Made by a program: the position numbers and the translations under genes
Notes under the pieces: generated by a model
What the model was told of the DNA's origin: nothing
Database searches by the model: none
Seen by the model: only the letters and a program-made list of their open reading frames with translations
Shown here: positions 22,112 to 34,001 of the stretch, piece after piece
Numbering within the stretch: the first letter of the stretch is position 1
Layout of the letters: the number at the start of each line of letters is the position of its first letter
DNA from: Histoplasma ohiense
Taxonomy: Eukaryota; Ascomycota; Eurotiomycetes; Onygenales; Ajellomycetaceae
Assembly: GCA_017607445.1 (NCBI GenBank)
Contig: JAEVHH010000004.1
Coordinates: 5,642,001-5,706,000 of the forward strand
DNA: 64,000 bases
Direction of reading: 5' to 3'

Positions 22112-23170
22112 ATGATTTCAACATATACAAGATCTCTTGAAAACCAATCTGAATTCTCTACCATCTTCAATGATCACAATGCACATTTGCAACAGTTGAA
22201 CAATCAAATCTGTGAATGAGAGCAGTAATTAGCTATTCTGCATGCACAACAGTGACTCAATGAGTTGAAAGTGCAGATTCATGGAGATACTCTCATCAAG
22301 TCTCAATTAACTCAGAATATCACCACAGAATCACTGCAAAATCAATCTGCAAATAATACAGATGATGATAATGAAACATCATCAAGATTAGAGATTAAGA
22401 ACTATTATTGAGGAAAAAATATGTTAGAATTCAAGAATTATAAAGATCACATATTGACTCTCTTTACACACCACTGTCAGTATTATCAAAAGAAAGAATA
22501 TAAGATAAATGATGCTAAACTCTATCTTGACACCCACATTAAGCAGAAATGGTTGAATTTTGTATCATCATATGAGAGATATGAAGAAGCAACATCATTG
22601 ACTTTTGATGATATGCTATCACATCTAAAAATGCAAATTAACAATCCACAGAATCAATGCTGATTGGCAAGTCAAAAGTTTCAAGATGCAAAGCAACAAA
22701 AATGGCAATTGATACACAATTTCTCTAAATATCTTGAAGACTGAGAGTACTACTTACTCTCATATAGCAAAGAACAAAGAATGGATAACTTGTATAGTAA
22801 GACATTGAAGATATTATACACAGAACTCAACTGTTGAAATCAAGAGTCTCAGAACTACAAAGAGTTGCTTTGAACTCTACAGACTCTCAAGGAAAATATG
22901 TCAGAGCAACAGCATACTATTCACAAAGAAAGATCTGCAATATTTGTAGAGAATCAACATCATTCTGATAAATCTAGCAATCATCAGAATAAGAGGAAAT
23001 GAGAGAAACAAATGAATTCAACTGAACAAACTAAGAAAAATAAATATAACTGAATGAAGAAGTGTTCTCACTGTCATAAGAAGAATCATATTGCAAATGA
23101 TTGTTGAATGTTACACTCTGAAAAGTGCAATCAAATTTGATAAGCAAAAAATCAACAATCTCAATTGTAG
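22112..23170 (+). pseudogene. B2 gag (352 codons)
   Basis: Same design and same 1,059-bp length as B1 gag: ATG 22112, capsid-like region from about 22421, zinc knuckle about 23063-23104 (CSHCHKKNHIANDC), and gag stop TAG 23168-23170. The slippery heptamer A-AAA-AAT is at 23146-23152, in register. TGA codons interrupt the frame at several positions. Confidence 0.85.
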
Positions 23171-26100
23171 AAGCAGCTGCTGCATTGAGAATACAAACAA
23201 CTAGACTGTGAGATAAACAGTTATTGACAATGAATACATGAATACTGACAGAAGCAGAATGATCAATGATGTGAACACTAGTGGATTCTGATGCAGATGT
23301 GAACTTCATGTTCCACACTTGAGCATCAAAATATTTCTCAAAGACAGAAGATAAATCAAAAGTAGTGGAAGCAGTTGATAATTATAGAATTAAATCATAT
23401 GAACAATAAAGAGCTGCAATGAAGATTATTGATGACAAACATATCCTCTGAGAAGAATTCCACCATTTTGAAGAAGCTGACATTAGTGAATATGACATAA
23501 TTTTGAGCATGCTATGATTGGAAGCTGTGAACTCTGATATCAATTGAGTGTGAAGATGCTGAATCTATAGAAAAGCATCAAATATTAACTATATGCATCT
23601 GAATACTGCTAAAGAATTTGCAATACTAATTGATGATGACAATATTATATTTGCTGCTTTATCATTATGAGCTGTGAGTGCAGCAACTGAGTCAAATATC
23701 TCAGATGATTATAAAGATTATCTTAATGTATTTTGAGAAGATATATCTGATGCAGAACATACATCTCACAATCATACTATAGATCTCAAATCTAGCAAGA
23801 AACTCTTATACTGACTGATATATAACTTATCATCTCAAGAACTCTCTGTCCTTCAAGAATATATCAAAAAGATATTAGAGAAGAATTGAATACATTCATT
23901 CAAGAGCTCAGCCAGCACATCAGTATTATTTGCACTGAAGAAAGATGGAATCTTGCATCTTTGTGTGGATTATCAAGAATTGAATGAAATAATGATCAAG
24001 AAGTGATATCCACTGCTCTTAATAAGTGAAATACTTGATAGATTAGCAGATGCCAAAATATATACACAACTGAACCTTAGAAACACATATCACAGAATTC
24101 ACATACAAATGAGAGATGAATGAAAAACAGCATTTCAAACACAATATGAACACTTTGAATATCTAGTCTTATCTTTTGAGCTAATCAATGTCTCTGTGAT
24201 CTTTTAATCTTATATCAACAAAGCCCTCAGTGACCTTTTAGATGTATATTGCATGGCTTATCTTGACAATATCATAATCTATTCAAACATGCTTGACAAG
24301 CATGTCGTCCATGTTAAGAATGTGCTGGAATGGTTAAGGTGTTGGAGACTATATGCCAAACTTAGTAAGTGTACATTCCATGCAACAGAAATTGGATTTT
24401 TGAGTTTTGTGGTTATCATGCAGAGCATTACTGTTGAGAAACACTGTGTCAACACAATTCTAGATTGATCAGAACTGTGAACTATAAACAAATTGTAAAT
24501 ATTTCTAGAATTCATCAATTTCTATTGTTGATTCATATACAAGTTCTTGATAATAACAGCACCTCTGACTGAATTGTTAAAAGGTTATGAAATGAAAAGA
24601 GGGAAGAATAATGCATCTATTCAGTTAGACAAAAACTGCAAGCATGCAATTTTGCAGTTAAAAGAATGCTTTACAAAAGCATCATTGTTGATTCACTTTG
24701 ATCTGCAGTGAAAACTCTGTATAGAAATGGACAGATCTGATATTGCAATCATCACAGTAATATTACAATTAATGAATGATGGTCACTGACATCTGATTGT
24801 GTTTTGATCTAGAAAGCTCACAGAAACAGATAGATGTTATCAAACATATGATCTAGAAATGTTGCTGATTGTAGAAGCTTTCAGACAATGATGCCACTAT
24901 TTATATGATAACAGACACTCAATAACTGTTTTATCTGACCATGTCAATCTCCAACACTTCATGACAATGAAGCAGCTAAATGAACATCAGATTCACTGAA
25001 TGAAAATACTCTCAATGTTCAATTTTGAAATAGAGCATCATTCTGGGAAAAATAATCCCACAGATGCATCAAATCATTACTCAGATTTTGTAAAATATGC
25101 AGCTCTTTTGACAGAGCTTTCTATTCTGCAAGAGAAGCTGTGTAAGAGAATCTTTAAATCACTAAAGACAAAAGAAAATACAAAGTTAGATCAATGTGTC
25201 AAGATGATGCAAAAAGATCTGTAAGCTAATGAAAATTGTTGAATGAAGAGACTTATAGTCATTGATGACAACAATTTCTGCAGAATAAAGAATGCATCTG
25301 TGAATAAGAATGAGATCACAGATGTTACAGAGTTAAATCTAGAAATTCTGATATCATGAATTCTAGCTGTCAAGATATTTGAATCTGAGACAGTCTATTG
25401 CAAAGAGATAGTTGAATCTATCATTGAACTCTTACTGCAGATTCAGAATAGAGACACTGACATATCTGAACTTTGTAGAAGACTAGAGATGAGTGATGCT
25501 AGTGTAGATAATCATTCAATCTGAGTAGTGAATAAAGATAGTCTGCTCAGAAAAGATGATAAAGTCTACATACTGCAAGACAAGACTGTAAGACATGAAA
25601 TAATGAAAATGAATTACAATGATTCTCAAGATGGTCATTTTGAACATGACAAAATCATTGAAGCAATCAAATACAAGTACTTGTGACATGATATGAGCAA
25701 TGAGATTGCAGAATATGTGAGAACTTGTGATGTTTATCAATACATCAAGATACCACAGCACAAATCATATGAGTTGCTACAATCACATTCAGTGTCAGAT
25801 AAGAAATAGCATACAATTAGCATGGACTTTATTGAAGATCTGTCAGATAATAAAAAGAGAAGTCAAATCTATAATGCTATTATTGTATTTGTTGATTTAT
25901 TCATCAAATGAGTTATAATTGTGTCCACATCTTCAGAGCTAGATGCAGAAGAACTCATGAATATTATTGTATGAAGAGTTGCAAAGAACTTTGATCTATT
26001 TGTGAATATTATTAGTAACTGAGATTCATTAATAAATAGCAAGTTTTGATTGACATTATGTTATCTACTTCATATCTGATGAAAATTATCAACAACATTC

Positions 26101-26901
26101 CACCCACAAACCGATGGCCAGACAGAATAATTGAACCAGATGATTGAACATTATCTTCACACATATTGCAGCTATCAGCAAGATAATTGGATAGAATGGA
26201 TTCCTCTGATGCAATGAGTATATAACAATACCTTTCACACATTGATAAAAATAACATCATCTGAAGCAATGATTGGCTGATCAACTGAACTTTGCATAGA
26301 CATGGAACCTCCAAGTATAGATGCATCAAAATTGACAATGAAACAAGTGAAATGAATGAAGCAAGCAGAGAACACAATTCAAGAATGTCTGAAAACTGTC
26401 AAAGCAGCTGAGAAAAAGTATTACAATCAGCATCATATATCAAAAAGCTTTAAGATAGAGAACTGAGTAATGCTGCATGCAAAAAATATATTCATCTTGC
26501 AACTCTCACTCAAACTAGATCATTGATTTTTGAATCTCTTTCAAATAATTAATATCTGTGGTATACAGATGTACAAACTGAAACTCACACTGTAATATAA
26601 AGAAATTTATTTCATATTTCATATTTCTCTTCTTGAATCTTATCACACACATGACAGACAAATCCTGCAAGCAGAATTGATAATTATAGATATGCAAAAG
26701 AAATGAGAAGTTGAAGCTATATTAAACAAACATCAATATCACAGTCAAACACAATATCTTATCAAATGAAAAGATTGTACAGATGCAGATAATTCTTGAG
26801 AATCTGAGAAAAACTTGATGAACAGTCAGAAGTACTTGAAACAGTTTAACAAAATCTATCAGAAATCAGTCAGTAAATGAAAACAAAGAAGACAACAATA
26901 A
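23146..26901 (+). pseudogene. B2 pol polyprotein
   Basis: From the slippery site to TAA 26899-26901 the length is 3,756 bp, identical to B1. Protease about 23270-23520 (DSDAD at the active site). Reverse transcriptase about 23790-24600, with Tyr-Leu-Asp-Asn at about 24259-24270. RNase H about 24710-25110. Integrase about 25610-26640, with an intact PQTDGQTE block near 26104 and a TAA right after it. Chromodomain about 26700-26860, where Trp codons of the core have become TGA. Confidence 0.9.
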
Positions 26902-26914
26902 CTGCTGAATATAC

Positions 26915-28004
26915 TTATTCCACTCAGAGATTAAAAAACAGATCTGTCTCAGCTTGATCAGTGTTATTTGAGAAATTGTCATCAAGACAAATCTGTTTAT
27001 TATCTCAGATTTTCTCAACTGATGAAGCACAATGTTTCAATGATGATTTGAGAGCTGCAATCAGTGATGTAATCACTGAAATCTCATCAATCATCATTTC
27101 AGCTGAAGTCTCAGAAGAACTGTTTTATTGAATCTTCTGAATCTTCACAGCAAAGGATTTAACCACTGCAGTCACAGTGCTTTGCAAAATGTTAATGTTC
27201 AAAGCATCCACATCAGCGACAATTAGATTCTCAGCAGTATTGATAACCATCTGAGCCAATTCAACGGCATCCACTGATATCTAATAGCGTGCTTCGTCAC
27301 CGAGCAGTGCTTGCATTTTTTGCGTCGACCCTCAGCAGGCTCACAATGATGGTGGGGGGATGTTGTTAAATGTTGAATACAATGACAGCAATATGCTGCT
27401 GTGTTTCTTTCTAACACTTCAATGGAACTGTTCACTTCCTCATCTTTGCCTACATTATCAGTCAACTCAAATAACATACCAAGATCTTGACTCAGTGAGA
27501 ATGACACTGATGTAATAGCAGAACACAAAAACACACTTTCTGAAACACTGCTATAATTGAATATCATACTCTGCTGTGACAATAGATCATCAGAGTTTAT
27601 ATAGAATTCTAGAATCCCATCTGCATTTTTATAGATCTGTACATCAAGTACAAACCTTGCAACAGCAGTTTGATATATGACAAATCTTTCATCTGAAACT
27701 TCATCAGAGAGCAGCATCTTATGAAATTCATTGATCAAAAATTGACTGATTTTGTGAAAGCACTCAGACATCTATAACTCATTAGTATTCTTAATAATCT
27801 CAGTTTAAGAAAACTTACAGCAGCACAACTTCTATTTGATATATAGCAGATGTGACAGTGTGTTCATTCATTGTTCACAAAGCAAGAATATACTGAAGAG
27901 TTCTGCAATCTCTTCAGACAATTCAAGCAAATACTCTCAATAGCAGATAACATATCATTCTTTATAGACTCTGAATCAGCAATGGAAACAGCTGGTTCTG
28001 ACAT
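26915..28004 (-). pseudogene. B2 antisense spliced gene, intron 2 region deleted
   Basis: Exon 1 is 28004-27819. Intron 1 is 27818-27772 (47 nt, GTAAGT donor). Exon 2 starts at ATG 27771 and stays open to about 27223. The Cys/His cluster is intact (CCHC and CKHC elements). About 75 bp that in B1, B3 and B4 hold the exon 2 end and most of intron 2 are missing near 27285, leaving GCTATTAG before exon 3. The junction is not the exact splice product, so this is a deletion rather than a retro-processed copy. Exon 3 ends at 26915. Confidence 0.65.
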
Positions 28005-28548
28005 TCTATCATAACTTTAATTAGTACCAAGACCTTGTTCAAAGAAGAAGAAGAAGCAAAAGCAACAAGAAAGAAAAAACAGATATTGAAGATTAGAATC
28101 AATATTGCAATGTTAATCAAAAAGATTGCAACAACACAAAACTCAACCCAAAATGAAAAATGCAATCACACAATCAAAACTTTGAATTTCACAATAAAAA
28201 TCACATAGAAAGATACAGTGTACTTTGTTTGATAAATTGATGTATTCTTTTTTAATAAAAAATTGTTAGTGGTGATGTTGGTGATGATTTTCAATGGAGT
28301 GTGATTTTTGATGTAGAAGTCAAAGAAAAGAGATTCAGAAGTTGTGTCTAAATCATGATTGAACTGCAATGATACTGAAGATGGAAAAACATTCTCTCAA
28401 AACAGCAACACTTCAGAATTAATCTCAATAATTAATTCAACTCAATTCTGTGAACTTCATACAATATCAACCACACAGTATATATTATGAACTTCACACA
28501 TCACAGTAAGAAGCTCTGAGAACCAGGTCTTTGAAGAAGAGAGATAAT
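28005..28548. other. B2 region between antisense gene and 3' LTR
   Basis: AT-rich, same content as in B1: presumed antisense promoter and leader. A purine tract (GAAGAAGAGAGATAAT) ends at 28548. Hydrophobic minus-strand frames (28165-27962, 28369-28166) are probably fortuitous. Confidence 0.5.
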
Positions 28549-28819
28549 TGTAATAGATGCAATGAAGATATCTATATTAGAAAATAGCTATATAGCAATA
28601 GAAGAACACAGAACACACTAGAATTAATGAGAAGGAATATAGCACACAGCACTATAAACAGCTGTAGCACATAATGATCATCTATATAATGCTCACTGAT
28701 ATTCATAGATATTAGAAGATCAGCAATTAGCTTTGAATAATAGAGATTGCTATCTTCTTAACATTCTACATATGTACTTCACACTACTCTCATAATTATA
28801 CCTACAATCATCTCTTACA
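28549..28819 (+). repeat. B2 3' LTR (271 bp)
   Basis: Starts TGTAATAGATGCAATG, ends CTCTTACA, and is followed by CTCAT (28820-28824). CpG sites are almost all lost. Confidence 0.95.
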
Positions 28820-28824
28820 CTCAT

Positions 28825-31643
28825 CATGATTCTTCTATCAATCAAGCCAAATTGATTGTGCTAGTTGCTCAAATTCAAGCTGTTAATAGAAGTCATGCTA
28901 GAAGAAGTAACAACAAACAAAAATCCTCTTCACAAAATAGATATCAGAAGAGTGATGACAAACATGAAATCAAATGATTCTCTGACAGCTCTTTTTCAAA
29001 GACTCAACAGAATCTAACCTCAGCTGAAAAACTTATCATAGAGAAATATCAACACTGCATGAATAATAATCTTTGTCTATTCTATGAAGAGACAGATCAT
29101 CTTCTTAAGAATTGTAATAAGAAGAGAAAATAAACTCAAATCACAGACAAACTGAAACCCACATCTGTGATAGCTCATATCACTGAAACTCAGAATGATG
29201 AGAAGTGACTAGATGATAGATTCTGCATGTACATCACTATTCAACTAGACATCTCTAATGATTCTGAGCTGATTCAATGCCTAGTTGATTCTGAAGCAGA
29301 TTTCAATTATATCTCTCATACTTATGCTACTTCTAAAGAATGGAAATGGATTGAATCATCATCTCAAGTGCAATATTCTGATGAATGATGAGGATATCAA
29401 TATGGCATTGTTAATGCTACTCATAGAGCCACTGATGAGCTAGATGAAACTTGAGTAAGCAAACTTAGCTTTCATTCTGTTAATCTAGCAGATGAAGATC
29501 TTTATCTAGATTTTCCATGATTATGAACAGTCAATTCTTTAATTGATTGAAAAGCATTATCATGGTGATATTGAATTGGAGATACTAGGATTGAAATAAC
29601 AGAATCAGAAGAATTTATCCATTCTATGCAAGAAACATCTACAACACCACTCTACTTTTGAAACAGCAATACTGAATCTTCTTTGGAACAACTATATTCT
29701 ATTAACAAAACTACTTTATCTCAAAATCTATAAGATCTCTTAACTGAATTTAAAGATATCTTTTCTGCTGAAGCAGCAGCCAAGTTGAATGAGAACCTCA
29801 TCATATCATATTATATTCAATTGCAAGATGGAAAGAAACCCTCTTATGAATCTTTATACAATCTCTCAATAGCAGAACTAGATGTCTTACACAAATATCT
29901 AGAAGAAATGCTGTCACAGCAGTGAGTTCATTCTACAAAGAGCTCTGCTGCTACATCTATTGTATTTGCAAAGAAAAAGAATGAAACTCTACACCTTTGT
30001 GTAGATTATCAAGGCCTTAACAAGATAACTATAAAGAATTGATATTCAATCCCTTGTATTGAAGAAATGTTAGATTGATTACAGAGTGCTATCATCTTCT
30101 CTAAAATAGATCTCCAAGATGCCTACTACTGCATACAAATAGCAGAAGAAGATGAATGGAAAACAGTGTTTCAAATTTGATACAGCAGCTATGAATTCTG
30201 AGTTATATCTATGAGGCTCTGTAATGCTTCTGCTACATTTCAATCTTATATCAATGAAGTGTTGAAAGGTCTAGTTGATATCTGTTGCATTGTTTACTTT
30301 GATGACATTCTTATCTATTTCCAAAATATTAAAGATCATATGAAACATCTCTGATTAATCTTTGAACACTTATGAAAATATCAACTTTATGCTAAGGAAA
30401 GCAAATGCATCTTTTTCACTACTGAGGTTGAATTTCTTGGCTATATTGTATCATCTACTGATATAGCCATGGATCGCAACCAAGTCGAAACTATTCTAAA
30501 TTGGCTGGAATCTAAAGATGTCTGTGATATTCAAGTTTTCATAGAATTTGTGAACTTTTATTGCAGATTTATATAGACTTTTTCACAGATAGCCACACCT
30601 CTTACAGATCTTCTTCAAAATGCTATGAATAAGCAAACTAAGTTCCAACTTAGTGATTCAGTAAGAAAAGCTTTTGTAAATTTGAAAGAAGCATTTGCAC
30701 AAGCTATTCTACTGATTCATTATGATCTGTGAAAGAAAACTCAAGTTGAAACAGATGCAAGCAAGAATGGAATTGCTGGTATTCTATCTCAACATCTAGA
30801 ATCAGTACCAGAAACCTATCAAGAAGCTATGGAAATAGCATCAGAACAAAGCAAAGATATAGATAATTCAGTGTCTACTCAAAGAAAAGAGTGGAGGTTT
30901 ATTGCATTCTTTTCACAGAAGCTTTCTGAAGCTTCTAGAAACTATGACATCCATGATTTGAAACTTCTGATTATAGTGGCATCATTTCATCACTGATGAC
31001 ATTATCTGCAAGGCAATCTGTATTCAATTCAGATCATAACTGATCATGATAATCTGAAATACTTTCTTAGTATCAAAAGTTTGAACAACTGTCAGACACA
31101 TTGAGCAGAAGAGCTATCTGCTTATGATTTCTATATAATCTATCAATTAGAACAGCTAAACCCCATCAATTCATCTTCAAGATGTTCAGACTATATTATT
31201 TCCTCTGAGAATGTAGACTCAAAGCTGTCAATGCTGCCAGTTCTACAGAAAAAAATCCATCAGAGACTTCATGGCTCTGATCAGAACAGCTTAGTAGATA
31301 TCAAATCATCTTTGATACAGAGAAACTCAGATTGTTCTGCAGAGTATTCTTGTTTTCAAGGTTTCTTTGAAACTGACACTGAAGGTCATGAACTTCTTGT
31401 GCCACATCTAGCAGTAATGAAAGCTGCTGAGAATGAAACAGATCACAAACCATCTACTAATCAGCTTCTAGACTTCATTAAAGAATTACAGAAGAGGGAC
31501 ATCTTTACTGTAACTCAAAGTCAAGAAGTTGAGAATAGTGCAGAGTCTGGAACTCTTAGAGAAGTCTTCAATATCTTCAGAGATTCTTCAATCATCTGAT
31601 AAGTAGATGAAGATTGTGGATTTCTACATCACAATCATGCTAT
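28825..31643 (+). pseudogene. D gag end and pol: zinc knuckle, protease, RT, RNase H
   Basis: Zinc knuckle near 29083-29125 reads C-X2-Tyr-X4-His-X4-Cys, with the second Cys lost. Protease near 29280-29310 (CLVDSEADFNYIS; Gly of DSG changed to Glu). Reverse transcriptase about 29830-30620, with the polymerase motif Tyr-Phe-Asp-Asp intact at 30295-30306. RNase H about 30720-31150. A long open stretch at 31231-31599 is the RNase H-integrase connector. It is cut at 31643 by A5 and resumes at 52070. It has clearly fewer breaks than the A and B pols, and most breaks are TGA. Confidence 0.9.
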
Positions 31644-32177
31644 TGTGACGGGTTAGCACCCGTTAGTAATTAACTTATGCAATCAACTCCCCCCCTGCAC
31701 CCACTCATTCCTGGCTGTTGTGACCTCGCGTAACCCTCGATGTTCTTTCACTCCATGCTCCGCGCTTGTGTAGTTTCTAATGATTCTTTCATATAGCTCT
31801 TAACATTCTTCTGCTCTGTGCTCTGCACTTGTGTAGTCTCTAATGATTCTTCTGCATAGCTTTTAACATTCTTCTGCTTCATGTCCCACACTTGTGTAGT
31901 CTCTAACAATTCTTTCATGTAGTTCTCAATGATTCCCTCACTCCACACTCTGTGCTTGTGTAGTTTCTAACAATTCTTACACATATCTCTTAATATTCTT
32001 CCACTCCACACTCCACTATGAAGCAGCTTCTGATATTCTTCCACTCTGAACTTCTCTCTATAAGAATCTTCTTTGTATGATCTTTTCTTCTGATTTCTTT
32101 TCTCTTTCTTTTCTTAATCAATTCATAATCTGTAATTAGAATAGTATCAAATCATTAATTGAAGTACATTCATTACA
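31644..32177 (+). repeat. A5 5' LTR (534 bp)
   Basis: Starts TGTGACGGGTTAGCACCCG and ends TTCATTACA. The first 120 bp are rich in CpG and CCC runs that have turned into TpG/TTC in the 3' LTR. A TATA-like box (TATAAG) is at 32059-32064. AATCAATTCATAA at 32116-32128 pairs with the primer site. Confidence 0.96.
31763..32015 (+). repeat. 63-bp tandem repeats in U3 of the A5 LTR
   Basis: Four copies of a 63-bp unit beginning CGCTTGTGTAGTTTCT (31763, 31826, 31889 and about 31953), each containing two related half units (ATTCTT...AGCTCTTAACATTCTTCTGCTC). The other family A LTRs carry them too, with fewer in A2. Position upstream of the TATA box suggests promoter or enhancer repeats. Confidence 0.85.
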
Positions 32178-32190
32178 TTATGAATTGATT
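32178..32190 (+). promoter_or_regulatory. A5 self-priming primer-binding site (13 nt)
   Basis: TTATGAATTGATT, immediately after the 5' LTR, is the exact reverse complement of AATCAATTCATAA at 32116-32128 in the LTR, 52 bp after the TATA-like box. A6 has the same pair. A4 has TTACAAATTGATT with a matching LTR site. No tRNA-type TGG site is seen. This fits self-priming of the Tf1/sushi kind. Confidence 0.75.
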
Positions 32191-32552
32191 CTTCTGTGTT
32201 TAAGATCTGAATGTCTTGTTATTAGTTCTTACATCTGAGTATATCATTATCAGTTCTTACATCTGAGTGTATTGTTTACAGATCTGAGTGTCTAGTTGTT
32301 ACAAGAGATCTCTTGTGAATCTGAGTGTCTCTATTATTAGTTATATAAGCTGTTGTGTCTAAGCATTTGAGACACAATTGACTGTGTTCTACAAGATCTG
32401 AGTGTCTATGAACTGTAACACTGTGAATAGTGTTCATAAAGAAGCTTGATCAAACTTAGCACTGCAACACTGCAAATAATGTCTGTGAGAGAATCAAATA
32501 TCTACAAGTATTCTCTTTCTTTTATTATTATTATATATTCTTAGATATCAAA
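32191..32552 (+). other. A5 untranslated leader
   Basis: About 360 bp between primer site and gag. It holds four to five copies of a phrase like TTACATCTGAGTGTATT and paired CTGTGAATAGTGT motifs that could fold. No gene. Confidence 0.75.
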
Positions 32553-33174
32553 ATGAACTATGAGCAATTCTACAAACATTCATCACACTCAAACACAGTG
32601 AATGATAACTTAGATCTATGAAGCATTCTTCAGCAGCAGATGCTACAGATAGCTGAATTGCAATAATGATTTGCTAAGATGAGCACTTTCATATTCATCA
32701 TTTCTTCTACACTCATGCCTTATGAAAAGCTCTCAAGAGAGAAGCTTTCAATTCTTGATAAATATGAGAGAGATCTAGTGCTCTACCTCATGTGAAAGTC
32801 AAAAGTGAACATCAAATTGAACATCAACAGATGAGTAATAGACTCACTATTCAATCAAATGTGGTATATTCATAGCAGATTGAATGATGATGCATTAGTG
32901 AAATTCCAACTCTGAATGAGTCATTGTCAGAACAATCAGTGTATGTCAGAGCTAGTCTTCTGACAACTTGACTCTCTCTTTCTCAATTCTACACTTCAAG
33001 CCAAAGTATTAGACTGATTTAATCAAATTTATCAGATGAATGTTGTGTTGACAACTTATCTTTCTGAATTCAATCACAAGCTTCTAGAAGCAGATGAGTA
33101 AGACTGAGATGATATTATCAAGATCAATATATTGTTCAAGAACTTGAACTTTCAGTTGCATAACTGAAGTATAG

Positions 33175-33445
33175 TGTAAGAGATGGTTATAGATATAATT
33201 ATGAGAGTAGTGTGAAGTACACATATAGAATGTTAAGAAGATAGCAATCTCTATTATTCAAAGTTAATCACTGATCTTCTAATATCTACAGATATCAGCG
33301 AGCATTATATAGATGATCATCACACACTATGACTGTATATGATGCTGTGCACTATATTTCTTCTCATTAATTCTGGTGTGTTCTGTGTTCTTCTATTGCT
33401 ATATAGCTATTTTCTAATATAGATATCTTCATTGTGTCTATTACA
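33175..33445 (-). repeat. B4 3' LTR (271 bp)
   Basis: Plus-strand start TGTAAGAGATGG, end GTCTATTACA. It lies head to head with the B3 5' LTR, separated by 180 bp. Confidence 0.95.
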
Positions 33446-33625
33446 ATTATCTTTCTTCTTCAAAGGCCTGGTTCTCAGAGCTTCTTACTGTGATATGTGA
33501 AGTTTGTAATATGTGCTGTATGATTGATATTGTATGAAGTTTGCAGAATTGAGCTGAATTAATTGTTGAGGTTAATTTCAAAGTGTTGTTGTTTTGAAAG
33601 AACATTTTTCCATCTTCAGTGTCAT
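33446..33625 (-). other. B4 sequence between polypurine tract and B3 insertion
   Basis: Reverse complement of the family B region next to the 3' LTR. It starts with the purine tract, seen here as ATTATCTTTCTTCTTC. No gene. Ends with GTCAT (33621-33625), the left copy of the B3 target duplication. Confidence 0.85.
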
Positions 33626-33896
33626 TGTAATAGACGCAACGGAGATATCTATATTAGAAAATAGCTATGTAGCGATAGAAGAACACAGAACACGCCAGAA
33701 TTAATGAAGAGAGATATAGTGCACGGCATCATAGACAGCTGTAGTGCATGATGGTTGTCTATATAATGCTCACTGATATCTGTAGATATTAGAAGATCAG
33801 TGATTAGCTTTGAATAATAGAGATTGCTACCTTCTTAACTTTCTATATATGTACTTCACACTACTCTCATAATTATATCTATAAACATCTCTTACA
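33626..33896 (+). repeat. B3 5' LTR (271 bp)
   Basis: Starts TGTAATAGACGCAACGG and keeps several CpG sites in its first 125 bp (GACGCAACGG, AGCGATAG, CACGCC, GCACGGC). Ends CTCTTACA, followed by the CTAATCACT primer site. Confidence 0.95.
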
Positions 33897-34001
33897 ATTC
33901 TAATCACTCTAAACTTTATTTGAGTGGTCTGTTGTTATGCACACCTACAATAAAGCACACAACATTAGTTAAAACACATAATATTAGTTAAAACACATAA
34001 G

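Larger units (their letters stand above)
21736..28819 (+). mobile_element. Element B2, full-length family B
   Basis: 7,084 bp, LTRs 21736-22006 and 28549-28819. Target duplication CTCAT at 21731-21735 and 28820-28824. Gene order is as in B1: gag, pol in the -1 frame, antisense gene. It is heavily decayed, apart from a CpG-rich patch at 27225-27365. Confidence 0.97.
21192..28971 (+). pseudogene. D gag, interrupted by B2
   Basis: ATG 21192 (MFKVNSLSNTS...) begins the gag-like frame. A one-base shift near 21495-21505 moves it to the frame seen at 21523-21715, with a capsid-like stretch (NQSVQQFVFRFNEIHNDL). B2 (21736-28819) interrupts it. The frame resumes at 28825 with a basic, Ser/Asn-rich segment (RRSNNKQKSSSQ). 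The zinc knuckle follows in the next annotated part, at about 29083-29125. Confidence 0.7.

Noticed and set aside
27215..27300. Spliced (retro-processed) copy of the antisense gene in B2
   Set aside because: The missing segment does not end at the splice donor, and part of the intron's 3' end (GCTATTAG) remains. Intron 1 is also still present.
31748..31948. 66-residue minus-strand protein with repeats of about 21 residues (KNVKSY...ESLETTQ)
   Set aside because: It is the 63-bp U3 tandem repeat of the A5 LTR read through. The unit length is a multiple of three, so the frame stays open by arithmetic.
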